DNA of 64,000 nt, from positions 3,647,501 to 3,711,500 of the forward strand of contig CP070896.1 in NCBI GenBank assembly GCA_017084465.1, in the 5' to 3' direction. The stretch is from Lacrimispora xylanisolvens (lineage in GTDB: Bacteria; Bacillota; Clostridia; Lachnospirales; Lachnospiraceae). Shown piece by piece: positions 32,007 to 40,364 of the stretch. Below the pieces are notes generated by a model, which was not told where the DNA came from, did not search any database, and saw only the letters and a list, made by a program, of their open reading frames with translations. Position 1 is the stretch's first letter. The number at the start of each line of letters is the position of its first letter. A program made the translations under genes and the position numbers.

Positions 32007-32740
32007 ATGATAAACAAAATATGGAAAACGTTAGGACTTATGGCTTTTTTGTGGAACAATGATCATTGCAGTTCCTTCAGATGTAAGAGCAGATGAGGTA
32101 TCCGGCCCAGGATTAAGTTTTGGAAATTACATGGTAACCGTTAATACAGATCAGGTTACAATCAGTAAAGATGAAGAAGGTACAGAACCCTTAATGAACG
32201 CTTCCAAAGGATCCGCCTTTGAAGTTGTGGAAGATATGGGGGGATGGATTTTTAAAAGTTAAGGTGAACGATACATATGGTTATTTGCCAGTAGAAGGAA
32301 GTGCCACTGTAACTGCAACCGATGAAGAAACTTTAAAAGCACTGGAAGAGAAGGCTCAGGCTCAGTCAACCGTTAATTTCAGACAAAGCATTGTTACTTA
32401 TGCACTGCAGTTCGTAGGTGGTCGATATTCCTACGGTGGCAGTGATCCTCATACAGGAGTGGATTGCTCCGGATTTACAAGATATGTAATGCAGCATGCA
32501 GCAGGACTTTCCATCAGCCGTTCATCAGGTGGACAGGCTTCACAGGGAAGATCTGTGAGCGCAGATCAGATGCGCCCAGGCGACCTGATTTTTTACGGAA
32601 GCGGAAGCTCCATCAATCATGTTGCCATGTATATCGGGAATGGTGAAGTAGTACATTCCTCAACTTACAGTACAGGTATTAAGACATCTCCGTGGAATTA
32701 TCGGACACCTGTAAAGATTGTCAACGTGCTTGGCGATTAA
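32007..32740 (+). CDS. second secreted SH3-NlpC/P60 cell-wall hydrolase (frame broken twice)
   Basis: A paralogue of the gene at 31182 with the same layout: signal peptide (rejoined MINKIWKTLGLMAFCGTMIIAV, in pieces), SH3 region, and NlpC/P60 domain with the catalytic cysteine in GVDCSGFTRYV, and histidines in NHVAMYIG and VVHSS. The frame breaks in the T-run 32046-32051 (one extra) and in the G-run 32238-32243 (one extra; correction gives EDMGDGFLKVKVNDTYG). Rejoined length is about 243 residues. The breaks are probably sequencing errors because both halves keep all key residues. Its terminator is the landing site of a group II intron. Confidence 0.85.
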
Positions 32741-32778
32741 TTGAATAGCGGATTACCGGATTTTGGAAAGGGATATAG

Positions 32779-32810
32779 GACCTTCGGCATGGGATTGCCG
32801 GAGGTCTTTT
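32779..32810 (+). terminator. terminator of the second NlpC/P60 gene, intron insertion site
   Basis: GACCTTCGGC (32779-32788) pairs with GCCGGAGGTC (32797-32806) with one G-U pair, followed by TTTT. The group II intron starts three bases later. Confidence 0.85.
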
Positions 32811-32813
32811 GTG

Positions 32814-34704
32814 GTGTGCCAGGCATGGCACTAATCTAGCTAGTGAAAGTCTAGCCACGGGTATTTACCACCAAGTGTAGCGATCCACAAGCTGGTACCA
32901 GTAATGGTATGGGTGAAGGAAGTGGTGTAGCGAAATTCTCGAGCCTACGGACAGAAACTTGATCAGGCGATTAGGTGGGTAAGGTTGCCGCACAAACCAA
33001 AGCCCAAATGGTAAACGTAAACCGAAGTTGTAAATCAAGAGGTTGTGGAATGAAAGATTAGTGTCTTACCCTGGGAGGCCCTACCCACATATCAGAAAGA
33101 TATGGTCGAAAAAGGTTTGGGGAGGGAGTCAGATGAAGTCATAGTAGGCATAGAAGCTGAAGGACGGAAGCGATTTATAGTACAAATCGCTACTTATAAA
33201 ATAATACATGAGCCAGAAATCAGATGAATAAGAAGAGTAGGAACGTAACCGAGGGATATTGTTTATACCTGTAGGGGCGATGTGTAGGAATCTTATAGTA
33301 GAAAGAGGAGTAACAGCAATGGAATTAATGGAAGTGATACTAACAAAGGAAAATCTAAACCGAGCGTATAAAAAGGTAGTTGCCAACAAAGGCGCAAGCG
33401 GGATAGATGAAATTACTGTGGAAGAATTGGGAAGTTATATCAGAGAAAATCAGGAAACCATCATAAATTCTCTTAGAAACAGTACATATATTCCAAAGCC
33501 AGTAAGACGGGTATATATACCGAAAAGTAACGGTAAAAAGAGACCGCTAGGAATCCCCACTGCGTTAGACAGGACAATTCAGCAAGCAGTAGCACAGCCA
33601 ATATCAGATATTTATGAAACGATATTCAGTGAATCCAGTTATGGATTTCGTCCAAATAGAAGCTGTCATGATGCAATCAGACAAGCGCTGGGATATTTAA
33701 ATAGTGGATACGAATGGGTAATAGACATAGATATTGAGCAATTCTTCGATAAAGTAAATCACGATAAGTTAATTCAGATTCTTAGAGAACATGTAAATGA
33801 TAGCAGTGTCCTAAACCTCATTCGCAAATATTTAGGAGCAGGGGTAATGGAAAAAGGAATTGTGAAAGCCACCAAAAGCGGAGTACCTCAAGGAGGTCCC
33901 ATCTCAGTGATTCTATCCAATGTGTACCTTGATAAGCTGGATAAGGAATTAGAGGGGCGTAGTCTGCGTTTCGTAAGATACGCAGATGATGTGTTGATAT
34001 TCACAAAAAGTGAAGCCGCAGCCAATAGAGTTATGAGTTCAATATCTAGTTGGATTGAGAGAAAGCTATTCTTAAAAGTAAATGCAACCAAATCCAAAGT
34101 AGTCAGACCGATGAGAAGTAAATATCTGGGTTTCACGTTCTTAAAGAGTGGTGGAGACTGGAAGGTTAAACCTACAAATGAGAAGAAAGCGAAGTTATTT
34201 CAAGTAATGCGAGAGTATCTCAAAAGGGGAAAAGCAATAGCAAGACCCTTAGTAGTTACGATAAGAAGAGTAAACGAAATCGTGATGGGCTGGATTAATT
34301 ATTTTCGAATTGGAATGATGAAGCAATTTATGGAAGAGTTTGGAGGTTGGCTAAGACATAAAATAAGAGTAATAGTTATAAAACAATGGAAGAGGCCCAA
34401 GACCATTTATAGAAATCTGTCTTACTTGAATCGGAAATATAAGAACGGATTTAATAATGAAAATATCTATAAAGTGGCAAATTCAAGGTTAGGTTGGTAT
34501 AAAAGAAGTAGTATGGATGTGGTGAATTATATCTTGAATCCTGAACTGTTAGAAACAAAAATAAAGGACGGGGCAGGCTTGCTCAATCCTTTAAATTATT
34601 ATCTAAGAAAAGTTGGAATATAAATTGTAGAGCCGTATACGAGACCCGTACGTACGGTTCAATGAGAGGGAAATAATTCTTAGCAATTATTTCCCTACTC
34701 TATT
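32814..34704 (+). mobile_element. group II intron, class C-like, with reverse transcriptase
   Basis: The 5' end GTGTGCCAGGCATGGCA closely resembles known group IIC intron starts. An RT/maturase frame lies inside. At the 3' side domain V (34630-34660) begins with the catalytic AGC triad (AGCCGTATACG...CGTACGGTT). Domain VI is the GAGGGAAATAATT/AATTATTTCCC stem, after which CTACTCTATT gives an unpaired adenosine and the likely 3' end. Insertion just behind a rho-independent terminator is the hallmark of class C. The exact ends are uncertain by a few bases. All parts look intact, so the element may be active. Confidence 0.85.
33319..34623 (+). CDS. ltrA: group II intron reverse transcriptase/maturase
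   Basis: 434 residues. RT motifs run in order: GIPTALDRTIQQAV, YGFRPNRSCHDAI, DIDIEQFFDKVNHD, GVPQGGPISVILSN, and the active-site FVRYADDVLIF. The maturase (X) domain follows with MGWINYFRIG. No HNH endonuclease domain is present, as usual for class C introns, which use nicked or replicating DNA. Start ATG 33319 has AAGAGGAG upstream; an earlier in-frame TTG lacks a site. The protein splices its host RNA and copies it into new terminator sites. Confidence 0.92.
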   Translation: MELMEVILTKENLNRAYKKVVANKGASGIDEITVEELGSYIRENQETIINSLRNSTYIPKPVRRVYIPKSNGKKRPLGIPTALDRTIQQAVAQPISDIYETIFSESSYGFRPNRSCHDAIRQALGYLNSGYEWVIDIDIEQFFDKVNHDKLIQILREHVNDSSVLNLIRKYLGAGVMEKGIVKATKSGVPQGGPISVILSNVYLDKLDKELEGRSLRFVRYADDVLIFTKSEAAANRVMSSISSWIERKLFLKVNATKSKVVRPMRSKYLGFTFLKSGGDWKVKPTNEKKAKLFQVMREYLKRGKAIARPLVVTIRRVNEIVMGWINYFRIGMMKQFMEEFGGWLRHKIRVIVIKQWKRPKTIYRNLSYLNRKYKNGFNNENIYKVANSRLGWYKRSSMDVVNYILNPELLETKIKDGAGLLNPLNYYLRKVGI

Positions 34705-34723
34705 TTGCCGGGAGGTGAGGCAG

Positions 34724-34810
34724 ATGAATATATCATTTGGAGAGCTAATGCAATTCAGAATATTCATTCTTGCATTACTGACCTTTGTTTATACTATAAC
34801 AAAGAAGTAA
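34724..34810 (+). CDS. 28-residue holin-like type I toxin candidate
   Basis: A small frame with a strong GGAGGTGAG ribosome site four bases before its ATG. It encodes MNISFGELMQFRIFILALLT and then a short lysine-ended tail (FVYTITKK): one hydrophobic helix with a charged C terminus. This matches the Hol-Tox/TxpA-like family of membrane toxins in type I toxin-antitoxin systems. A convergent antisense RNA candidate overlaps its 3' side. The intron end is only about 20 bases upstream, so the native promoter may lie beyond the intron or have been lost. Confidence 0.7.
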   Translation: MNISFGELMQFRIFILALLTFVYTITKK

Positions 34811-34814
34811 TACA

Positions 34815-34903
34815 TAGAAAAAACCCCTGTGAACTTGACCGGTTCAGGGGTTCTTTCAACTCTTAAGCTAGGTCAACCCCTTGTGGGCGATTGTTCCTTT
34901 TAT
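34815..34903 (-). ncRNA. antisense RNA candidate, antitoxin of the small toxin
   Basis: On the minus strand TTGATA (34933-34938), exactly 17 bases and TATATT (34910-34915) make a strong promoter. About 80 bases later the AACCCCTG/CAGGGGTT hairpin (34822-34852) is followed by six T on this strand. No open frame lies between, so a short RNA of 85-90 bases is expected. It would base-pair with the toxin mRNA's 3' untranslated region, as RatA does with txpA. Confidence 0.65.
34822..34852. terminator. shared terminator of toxin mRNA and antisense RNA
   Basis: AACCCCTG (34822-34829) pairs with CAGGGGTT (34845-34852) with extra inner GAAC/GTTC pairing. The T-run is strong on the minus strand and weak (TTCTTTC) on the plus strand. 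Confidence 0.7.
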
Positions 34904-34939
34904 AATTCTAATATAGCACATAATCTACTTACTATCAAT

Positions 34940-35228
34940 ATATACTTAAATAATGCATTAGCATAAAAAACACAGATTTCTCATCAAAGAGAAACAGCCT
35001 GAATAGGGGAGCTATTCGGCTGCTTCTGAGGGGAGTATAAATAATTAATAAGGATGAGGAATAATATTCCTCAAGTAAATTATAATATAGGCTATGTAAA
35101 AATGCAAAGTTATTTTAAAAACAATTCTAAAAATTTCAGAATTATCCAATACAAAAAATCAAGTATATTCTGCCGCATTTTCGCCATACTACACCATGTA
35201 ACAAAAAACGCCCACAGGAGGTATGAAA
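34940..35228. other. intergenic region with two hairpins, no gene seen
   Basis: AT-rich stretch between the toxin locus and the repeat protein. Two adjacent stems occur: TTTCTC/GAGAAA near 34978-34993 and CAGCCTGAATAG/CTATTCGGCTG near 34994-35021 (one bulged T). A 60-codon open frame at 35054-35236 has no ribosome site and biased, AT-driven composition, so it is not called. Confidence 0.5.
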
Positions 35229-35456
35229 ATGTCTAAGGATAATTATAATGACAGCTACAACGATATGAATAATTCTTCTAAGAATTACTCATCAAGCCAG
35301 AACAACAATAAGAACAAGTCACAGGACAAGATGCAGGATAAAATGCAGGACAAGATGCAGGATTATAGCCGTAATTCCAGCCGTGACTGCAGCCGTGACT
35401 CCAGCCGTGACTCCAGCCGTGATTCCAGCCGTAACAACAGCCAGAACAAATTTTAA
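35229..35456 (+). CDS. small hydrophilic repeat protein, unknown function
   Basis: 75 residues, almost entirely Asn, Ser, Asp, Lys, Gln and Arg. It contains three tandem DKMQ units and about five SRD(S/C) units, each encoded by a 12-base repeat. No hydrophobic core is visible, so it is probably disordered. ATG 35229 lies six bases after CAGGAGGT; the ATG at 35223 is too close to that site. A strong terminator follows, so the gene is a single unit. Asn/Ser-rich small proteins of this kind occur in sporulating Clostridia, but no function can be assigned. Confidence 0.7.
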   Translation: MSKDNYNDSYNDMNNSSKNYSSSQNNNKNKSQDKMQDKMQDKMQDYSRNSSRDCSRDSSRDSSRDSSRNNSQNKF

Positions 35457-35476
35457 TAACAGACAAAATTAAAAAA

Positions 35477-35518
35477 GGCGTGGGAAAGAGACATCGTGTC
35501 CTTTCCCGCGTTTTTTTT
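35477..35518 (+). terminator. terminator of the repeat-protein gene
   Basis: CGTGGGAAAG (35479-35488) pairs with CTTTCCCGCG (35501-35510), followed by eight T. Confidence 0.9.
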
Positions 35519-35577
35519 GTATTTTCGCATCCTGGGAAATTCGGAATATATTATTACTAGAAAGGACAGGTGATAAT

Positions 35578-35886
35578 ATGTTCACGACAATACCGGTATG
35601 GGAAGTCGATCAATATATAGAATATAATGGAAATATTATGATTATAGATCTTAGGAGTTCATTTTCTTATCAAAAAGGACATTTAAAGGGCGCAGTCAAT
35701 CTTCCTTATGAGGAGTATGATTATTGGAAAAACCAGTTGCCCAGAGATAAAACGCTTATCTTCTATTGTGCCAGGGGCGGACAAAGCATGAATGTTTGCA
35801 GACATTTGGAGTCGATGGGCTATCAAGTCATCAATCTGGCTAATGGAATCTCCTATTACAGGGGAAAATATATGGTACGTGGATAG
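35578..35886 (+). CDS. single-domain rhodanese-like protein
   Basis: 102 residues, one rhodanese domain. The expected active cysteine is Cys64 in YCARGGQSMNVC, a six-residue loop typical of sulfurtransferases. The conserved IIDLRSSFSYQKGHLKGAVNLPY segment is also present. It could carry persulfide sulfur or act in stress response. AAAGGAC lies upstream of the ATG. A phosphodiesterase gene follows 69 bases later. Confidence 0.85.
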   Translation: MFTTIPVWEVDQYIEYNGNIMIIDLRSSFSYQKGHLKGAVNLPYEEYDYWKNQLPRDKTLIFYCARGGQSMNVCRHLESMGYQVINLANGISYYRGKYMVRG

Positions 35887-35955
35887 GTATTCATTGACAG
35901 ATATACCTTCCAGGTCTTAAAATATACCTGATAAACAGTAAAGGAGAAAATACGT

Positions 35956-36504
35956 ATGAAATATATGATTGCTTCCGACATTCACGGCTCTGCTTATTAT
36001 TGCAGGGAGCTGTTAGATGTATATAAAAAATCAGGAGCTGAGAGACTGATCCTCCTTGGGGATATTCTTTATCATGGACCAAGAAATGATCTTCCGAAAG
36101 AATATGCACCCAAAGAGGTCATCTCCATGCTTAACAGTTATAAAGATCAGATTTATAATGTCCGGGGAAACTGTGATGCGGAAGTAGATCAGATGGTACT
36201 GGAATTCCCGGTCCTTTCTGATTATGCGTTGTTTGCAATTAATGGTCTGACGATTTATGCCACTCATGGACATATCTATAACAAAGAAAATCTTCTGCCA
36301 ATGCAAAAGGGTGATATTCTGCTTCACGGTCATACCCATATCCTGACTGCTGAAACCTTTGGAGACATTACCATACTCAATCCAGGTTCTGTTTCCATTC
36401 CCAAAGGAGGTAATCCTCCTACCTATGCGCTGCTGGAAGACCAGATATTCCGGATTATGGATTTTGATGGTAACATTGTAAAAGAAATGAACTTAGGAGA
36501 ATAA
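35956..36504 (+). CDS. yfcE: YfcE-type phosphodiesterase
   Basis: 182 residues of the calcineurin-like metallophosphoesterase fold. Ligand motifs are SDIHGSAYY, GDILYHGPRND, RGNCDAEVD, ATHGHIY and HGHTH, all in the order known for E. coli YfcE, a manganese phosphodiesterase. AAAGGAG precedes the start. It ends one base before the methyltransferase gene begins, suggesting co-transcription. Confidence 0.88.
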   Translation: MKYMIASDIHGSAYYCRELLDVYKKSGAERLILLGDILYHGPRNDLPKEYAPKEVISMLNSYKDQIYNVRGNCDAEVDQMVLEFPVLSDYALFAINGLTIYATHGHIYNKENLLPMQKGDILLHGHTHILTAETFGDITILNPGSVSIPKGGNPPTYALLEDQIFRIMDFDGNIVKEMNLGE

Positions 36505-36505
36505 T

Positions 36506-37675
36506 GTGAAAAAAACTTACGAACTCATTGCTCCCTGCCATTTTGGTATGGAAGCGGTATTAAAAAAAGAAATAATAGATCTTGGATACGATATAACTTT
36601 AGTGGAAGACGGAAGAGTGACTTTTCTTGGTGATGACGAAGCCATCTGCCGTGCCAATGTATTTTTAAGAACGGCTGAACGAGTGCTTTTAAAGGTAGGA
36701 AGCTTTCATGCTGAATCCTTTGAGGAACTTTTTCAGGCGACTAAGAAAATACCTTGGGAAGAGTATATTCCTGCTGATGGAAAATTCTGGGTGGCAAAAG
36801 CTTCTTCCATTAAGAGTAAGCTGTTCAGCCCATCTGATATTCAGTCCATTATGAAAAAAGCCATGGTGGAGCGAATGAAGGGTGCATATAAAGTAGAATG
36901 GTTTGAAGAGAATGGTGCAAGCTATCCTCTTCGTGTTTTTCTGTATAAAGATCAGGTTACCGTAGGAATCGATACCACAGGAGATTCGCTCCATAAAAGA
37001 GGTTACCGTACCCTTACCAGCAAGGCTCCCATTACAGAGACTCTGGCTGCAGCACTGATCATGCTGACACCCTGGAACAAAGACAGGATTCTGGTGGATC
37101 CGTTTTGCGGAAGTGGTACATTCGTAATCGAAGCAGCCATGATGGCAGCTAATATAGCTCCGGGTATGAACCGGTCCTTTTTATCAGAAGACTGGAAAAA
37201 CATTATACCAAGAAAATGCTGGTATGATACCATGGATGAAGCCAATGACCTGGTAGATAATGACGTAAAGGTCGATATACAGGGATATGATATTGATCCT
37301 GAGATTGTAAAAGCAGCCAGAACCAATGCTGAATCTGCCGGTGTTGATCACCTCATTCATTTTCAGCAGCGCTCCGTGGATGCATTAAGCCATCCGAAAA
37401 AATATGGTTTTATTATCACCAATCCTCCTTATGGAGAGCGTCTTGAGGAAAAAGAAAATCTTCCAAAGCTTTACCGCCAGATCGGAGAGCGCTATGCTGC
37501 TCTTGATGCATGGTCGTTGTACATGATCACTGCATATGAGGATGCGGAACGATATATCGGAAGAAAAGCAGTTAAGAACCGTAAGATTTATAATGGTATG
37601 ATGAAGACCTATTTCTATCAGTTTATGGGGCCAAGGCCACCGAAAAGAAAAGCAGGAGATGAGTTTGAAAAATAA
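36506..37675 (+). CDS. THUMP-domain RNA methyltransferase (RlmL/YpsC-like)
   Basis: 389 residues. The N-terminal THUMP region (about 1-160) binds RNA. The C-terminal Rossmann methyltransferase has VDPFCGSGTFVIEAA for S-adenosylmethionine and the catalytic ITNPPYGERL (NPPY) motif for N-methylation of an RNA base, probably a 23S rRNA guanine. Start is GTG 36506 with AGGAG inside the end of the preceding gene. The 3' end overlaps the start of the protease gene. Confidence 0.88.
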   Translation: MKKTYELIAPCHFGMEAVLKKEIIDLGYDITLVEDGRVTFLGDDEAICRANVFLRTAERVLLKVGSFHAESFEELFQATKKIPWEEYIPADGKFWVAKASSIKSKLFSPSDIQSIMKKAMVERMKGAYKVEWFEENGASYPLRVFLYKDQVTVGIDTTGDSLHKRGYRTLTSKAPITETLAAALIMLTPWNKDRILVDPFCGSGTFVIEAAMMAANIAPGMNRSFLSEDWKNIIPRKCWYDTMDEANDLVDNDVKVDIQGYDIDPEIVKAARTNAESAGVDHLIHFQQRSVDALSHPKKYGFIITNPPYGERLEEKENLPKLYRQIGERYAALDAWSLYMITAYEDAERYIGRKAVKNRKIYNGMMKTYFYQFMGPRPPKRKAGDEFEK

Positions 37676-38976
37676 AACCCGGTTTGCCCTTTTTCTTGCT
37701 GTGTTAGGCACAGCAGCCGTCCTGGCGGCGGACTATTTTGTACCATTACAGACAGATAATCCAGATACAGGGCAGCTTCCGGCTGTCTATGACGGAAGGA
37801 AAAATGGCCGTGCTCCGGCAGTGAAAAATCAGGGATCCCTTGGCACCTGCTGGGCGTTTGCATCGTTACAGGCATTGGAGGCCAGACTGTTACCAGAAGA
37901 ATCCCTTGATTTCTCCGAGGATCATATGTCCTTAAATAATGGATTTTGTATTCCTCAGGAAGAAGGAGGAGAATATACCATGTCCATGGCATATCTCCTT
38001 TCCTGGCAGGGACCAGTACTGGAGTCAGACGACCCTTATGGCGACGGAACGTCTCCCAAAGGCCTCAAAGCAGTAAAGCATGTTCAGGAAATCCAGATGA
38101 TACCGGGGAAAGATTATGAGAAAATAAAGCGGGCGGTTCTTCGTTACGGAGGAGTCCAGAGCTCCCTCTATACTGCCATGAATGGGGACAGAAGTAAGTC
38201 AGACAGTTATAATGAGTCTGCATCCGCTTATTGCTACATAGGTTCGGAGCCGCCCAATCATGATTCAGTAATTATCGGCTGGGATGATGGATTTTCCAAA
38301 GATAATTTTAATGTCCCGGTAAATGGTGATGGTGCATTTATCTGCATGAACAGCTGGGGAGACGGATTCGGTGACCAGGGCTTTTTATGTATCCTATTAC
38401 GATTCCAATATCGGTATGAATAACATTGTATACTCAAAAGTGGAAGATCCGGGCAGATATGACAGGATCTATCAGTCTGATTTACGGGGCTGGGTCGGCC
38501 AGCTGGGCTATGGGAATGATACCGCATGGTTTTCCAATGTCTATAAAGCAGAAGAATCCCAGTATTTAAAAGCTGTTGGGTTTTATGCAACAGCCCCAGG
38601 TACTTCTTATGAGATTTACGCAGTACGTCAGACGGGAAAAGAATCTGAAATTACAGAAGTGCATGAGTTCGACCGGAAGATTTTCCTGACAGACGGGGCG
38701 TTTGAAAATGCCGGTTATTATACCGTATCATTTGATAAAAAAATAAAAAAGGAACTGAAATTAAAAAAGGGAGAGCGGTTTGCAGTGATTGTAAAAATTA
38801 CCACTCCCGATACAGTTCACCCTGCAGCTATTGAATATGATGCAGGGGACGGAAGAACCTTTGTAGATTTATCTGACGGGGAGGGTTATATCAGTGCTGA
38901 CGGCAAAGTGTGGGAGCGGGTGGAAAAAAAGCAGAACTGCAATTTGTGTCTGAAAGCATATACAGCTGCCCAATAG
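37665..38976 (+). CDS. exported papain-like (C1) peptidase with lectin-like domain (frame broken once)
   Basis: The N-terminal membrane/signal segment (FALFLAVLGTAAVLAADYF) is followed by a C1 peptidase domain. The catalytic cysteine is in NQGSLGTCWAFAS, the histidine in PNHDSVIIGWDDGF and the asparagine in MNSWGDGFGDQGF. A C-terminal lectin-like domain (about 150 residues) starts with VGQLGYGNDTAWFSNVY. The frame breaks in the T-run 38382-38386; with four T the sequence reads DQGFYVSYYDSNIG. Rejoined length is about 436 residues. I prefer the TTG at 37665, six bases after AGGAG; the ATG at 37659 touches that site. It acts outside the cell or at the membrane; the substrate is unknown. Confidence 0.85.
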
Positions 38977-39000
38977 AAAAAGGTTTGAAGGAGAGAACAG

Positions 39001-39633
39001 ATGAGGGAGAACAGAATAATTTTTGCAACTGGGAACGAAGGAAAAATGCGGGAAATCCGTGAAATATTAAAGGATCTTGGAATGGAAGTCTGTTCCATGA
39101 AAGAGGCCGGCATTTGCCTTGATATTGAGGAAAACGGAACCACCTTTGGGGAAAACGCTGAAATAAAAGCCATGGCAGTGTGGAAAAAGTCCGGAGGAAT
39201 CGTTCTTGCTGATGATTCCGGACTGGTAGTAGACTGCCTGGGCGGAGAACCTGGAATTTATTCTGCCCGTTACATGGGGGAGGAGACTTCCTACGAGATT
39301 AAAAATCAGACCATATTAAACCGTGCGGCTCTTTTTAAAGGAGAGGACAGAAGTGCACGCTTTGTATGTAACATTGCTGCGGTTCTTCCTGACGGCAGGG
39401 TCCTTCATACAGAGGCAGCCATGGAAGGTCTGATTGCGGACAAGCCAGCTGGCGGGGAAGGATTTGGTTATGATCCCATTCTTTATATACCGGAATTTCA
39501 TATGACTTCAGCAGAGCTTACCTTGGATCAGAAAAACAGGATCAGTCACAGGGGAAAGGCGCTGGAAGCCATGAAAGATAAGCTGAAAGAGCAGTTGGGA
39601 GAGGAGCGTCATGAAAGTACTGATTGTCAGTGA
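39001..39633 (+). CDS. rdgB: XTP/dITP pyrophosphatase (RdgB/Ham1)
   Basis: Removes non-canonical purine nucleotides (XTP, ITP, dITP) by hydrolysis to the monophosphate. The 210-residue protein starts with FATGNEGKMREI and has LADDSGLVVDCLGGEPGIYSARY and GEGFGYDPI, the family's substrate- and metal-binding segments. It overlaps the next gene by 23 bases, indicating translational coupling. The reading frame is intact. Confidence 0.92.
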   Translation: MRENRIIFATGNEGKMREIREILKDLGMEVCSMKEAGICLDIEENGTTFGENAEIKAMAVWKKSGGIVLADDSGLVVDCLGGEPGIYSARYMGEETSYEIKNQTILNRAALFKGEDRSARFVCNIAAVLPDGRVLHTEAAMEGLIADKPAGGEGFGYDPILYIPEFHMTSAELTLDQKNRISHRGKALEAMKDKLKEQLGEERHESTDCQ

Positions 39634-40105
39634 TACTCACCGCAGGGATGAGAATCTTTTGCGGGTGATCCAGGAGAATAAACCCTTTGACATGCTCATA
39701 CATCTGGGGGATTCCGAAGGTAGTGAAAAGAAGATTGAGAGCTGGCTGGATGAGGGCTGTGAACTGCATATGGTTCTTGGAAATAATGATTTTTTCTCTG
39801 ACTTGGAACGGGAGGAAGAAATCAAACTGGGCAGTTACCGGATACTTCTGACTCATGGACATTATTATAATGTATCTCTTGGAGTGGAGCGGCTGGAAGC
39901 GGAAGCCATGGAACGTAATATTCAGATCGCCATGTTCGGGCATACCCACAGACCGTTTTATGAGGTACATAACGGGATCATAATTTTAAATCCTGGTAGT
40001 ATGTCCTACCCACGCCAGGAAGGCAGAAGACCCTCTTATATGATTATGGAACTGGATGAGCAGGGAGAAGCTCATTTTACGCTGAATTTCCTGGATAAAG
40101 AATAA
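39611..40105 (+). CDS. MJ0936/YfcE-like metallophosphoesterase
   Basis: 164 residues. Metal motifs are VSDTHRR, HLGDSEG, VLGNNDFFSD, LTHGHYY and FGHTHRP. GAGGAG within rdgB precedes the start. In Firmicutes this gene regularly follows rdgB (as ysnB follows ysnA in Bacillus). A phosphodiesterase activity is likely; the natural substrate is unknown. Confidence 0.88.
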   Translation: MKVLIVSDTHRRDENLLRVIQENKPFDMLIHLGDSEGSEKKIESWLDEGCELHMVLGNNDFFSDLEREEEIKLGSYRILLTHGHYYNVSLGVERLEAEAMERNIQIAMFGHTHRPFYEVHNGIIILNPGSMSYPRQEGRRPSYMIMELDEQGEAHFTLNFLDKE

Positions 40106-40149
40106 ACTTATAAGCATCGAACCTTTGATGCATTGTCAATTATAATGGG

Positions 40150-40187
40150 AAATGGCAAACTTTTTATAGAAAAAGTTTGCCATTTTT
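40150..40187 (+). terminator. terminator after the rdgB operon
   Basis: AAATGGCAAACTTTTT (40150-40165) pairs perfectly with AAAAAGTTTGCCATTT (40170-40185). Confidence 0.85.
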
Positions 40188-40230
40188 CTGGCTTATCGAT
40201 GAAACACTAAACAGAATGAATATTGATACA

Positions 40231-40353
40231 TATAATACATATAAATATAGTATGTATAAATGTATATTGCTGGAAAGGAGAATTATTTTTTCTTGCCAAT
40301 GTCATAAAAGGCAGTCCGGGTCAAAATTATCCGGGCTGCTTATTTCATTATAG
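40231..40353 (+). promoter_or_regulatory. leader of the transsulfuration operon with Cys-containing upstream frame
   Basis: A TATAAT (40231-40236) with no good -35 is followed by a 33-codon frame (40252-40353) holding Cys codons at 4, 15 and 17. Its TAG stop overlaps the AGGAGG of the next gene. A hairpin (GGCAGTCCGG with CCGGGCTGCT, 40310-40341) lies inside. The upstream frame has no ribosome site, so translation is uncertain. Control by cysteine supply is a guess. Confidence 0.35.
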
Positions 40354-40364
40354 GAGGTCTTATC

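Noticed and set aside
33129-33389. Minus-strand open frame over the intron
   Set aside because: It lies across the structured intron and the RT start, has no ribosome site and resembles no protein.
35054-35236. 60-codon open frame upstream of the repeat protein
   Set aside because: No ribosome site, AT-driven composition and overlap with the start region of the real gene.
35323-35450. Tandem repeats as a CRISPR array
   Set aside because: The repeats are 12-base in-frame units without spacers, inside a coding region.
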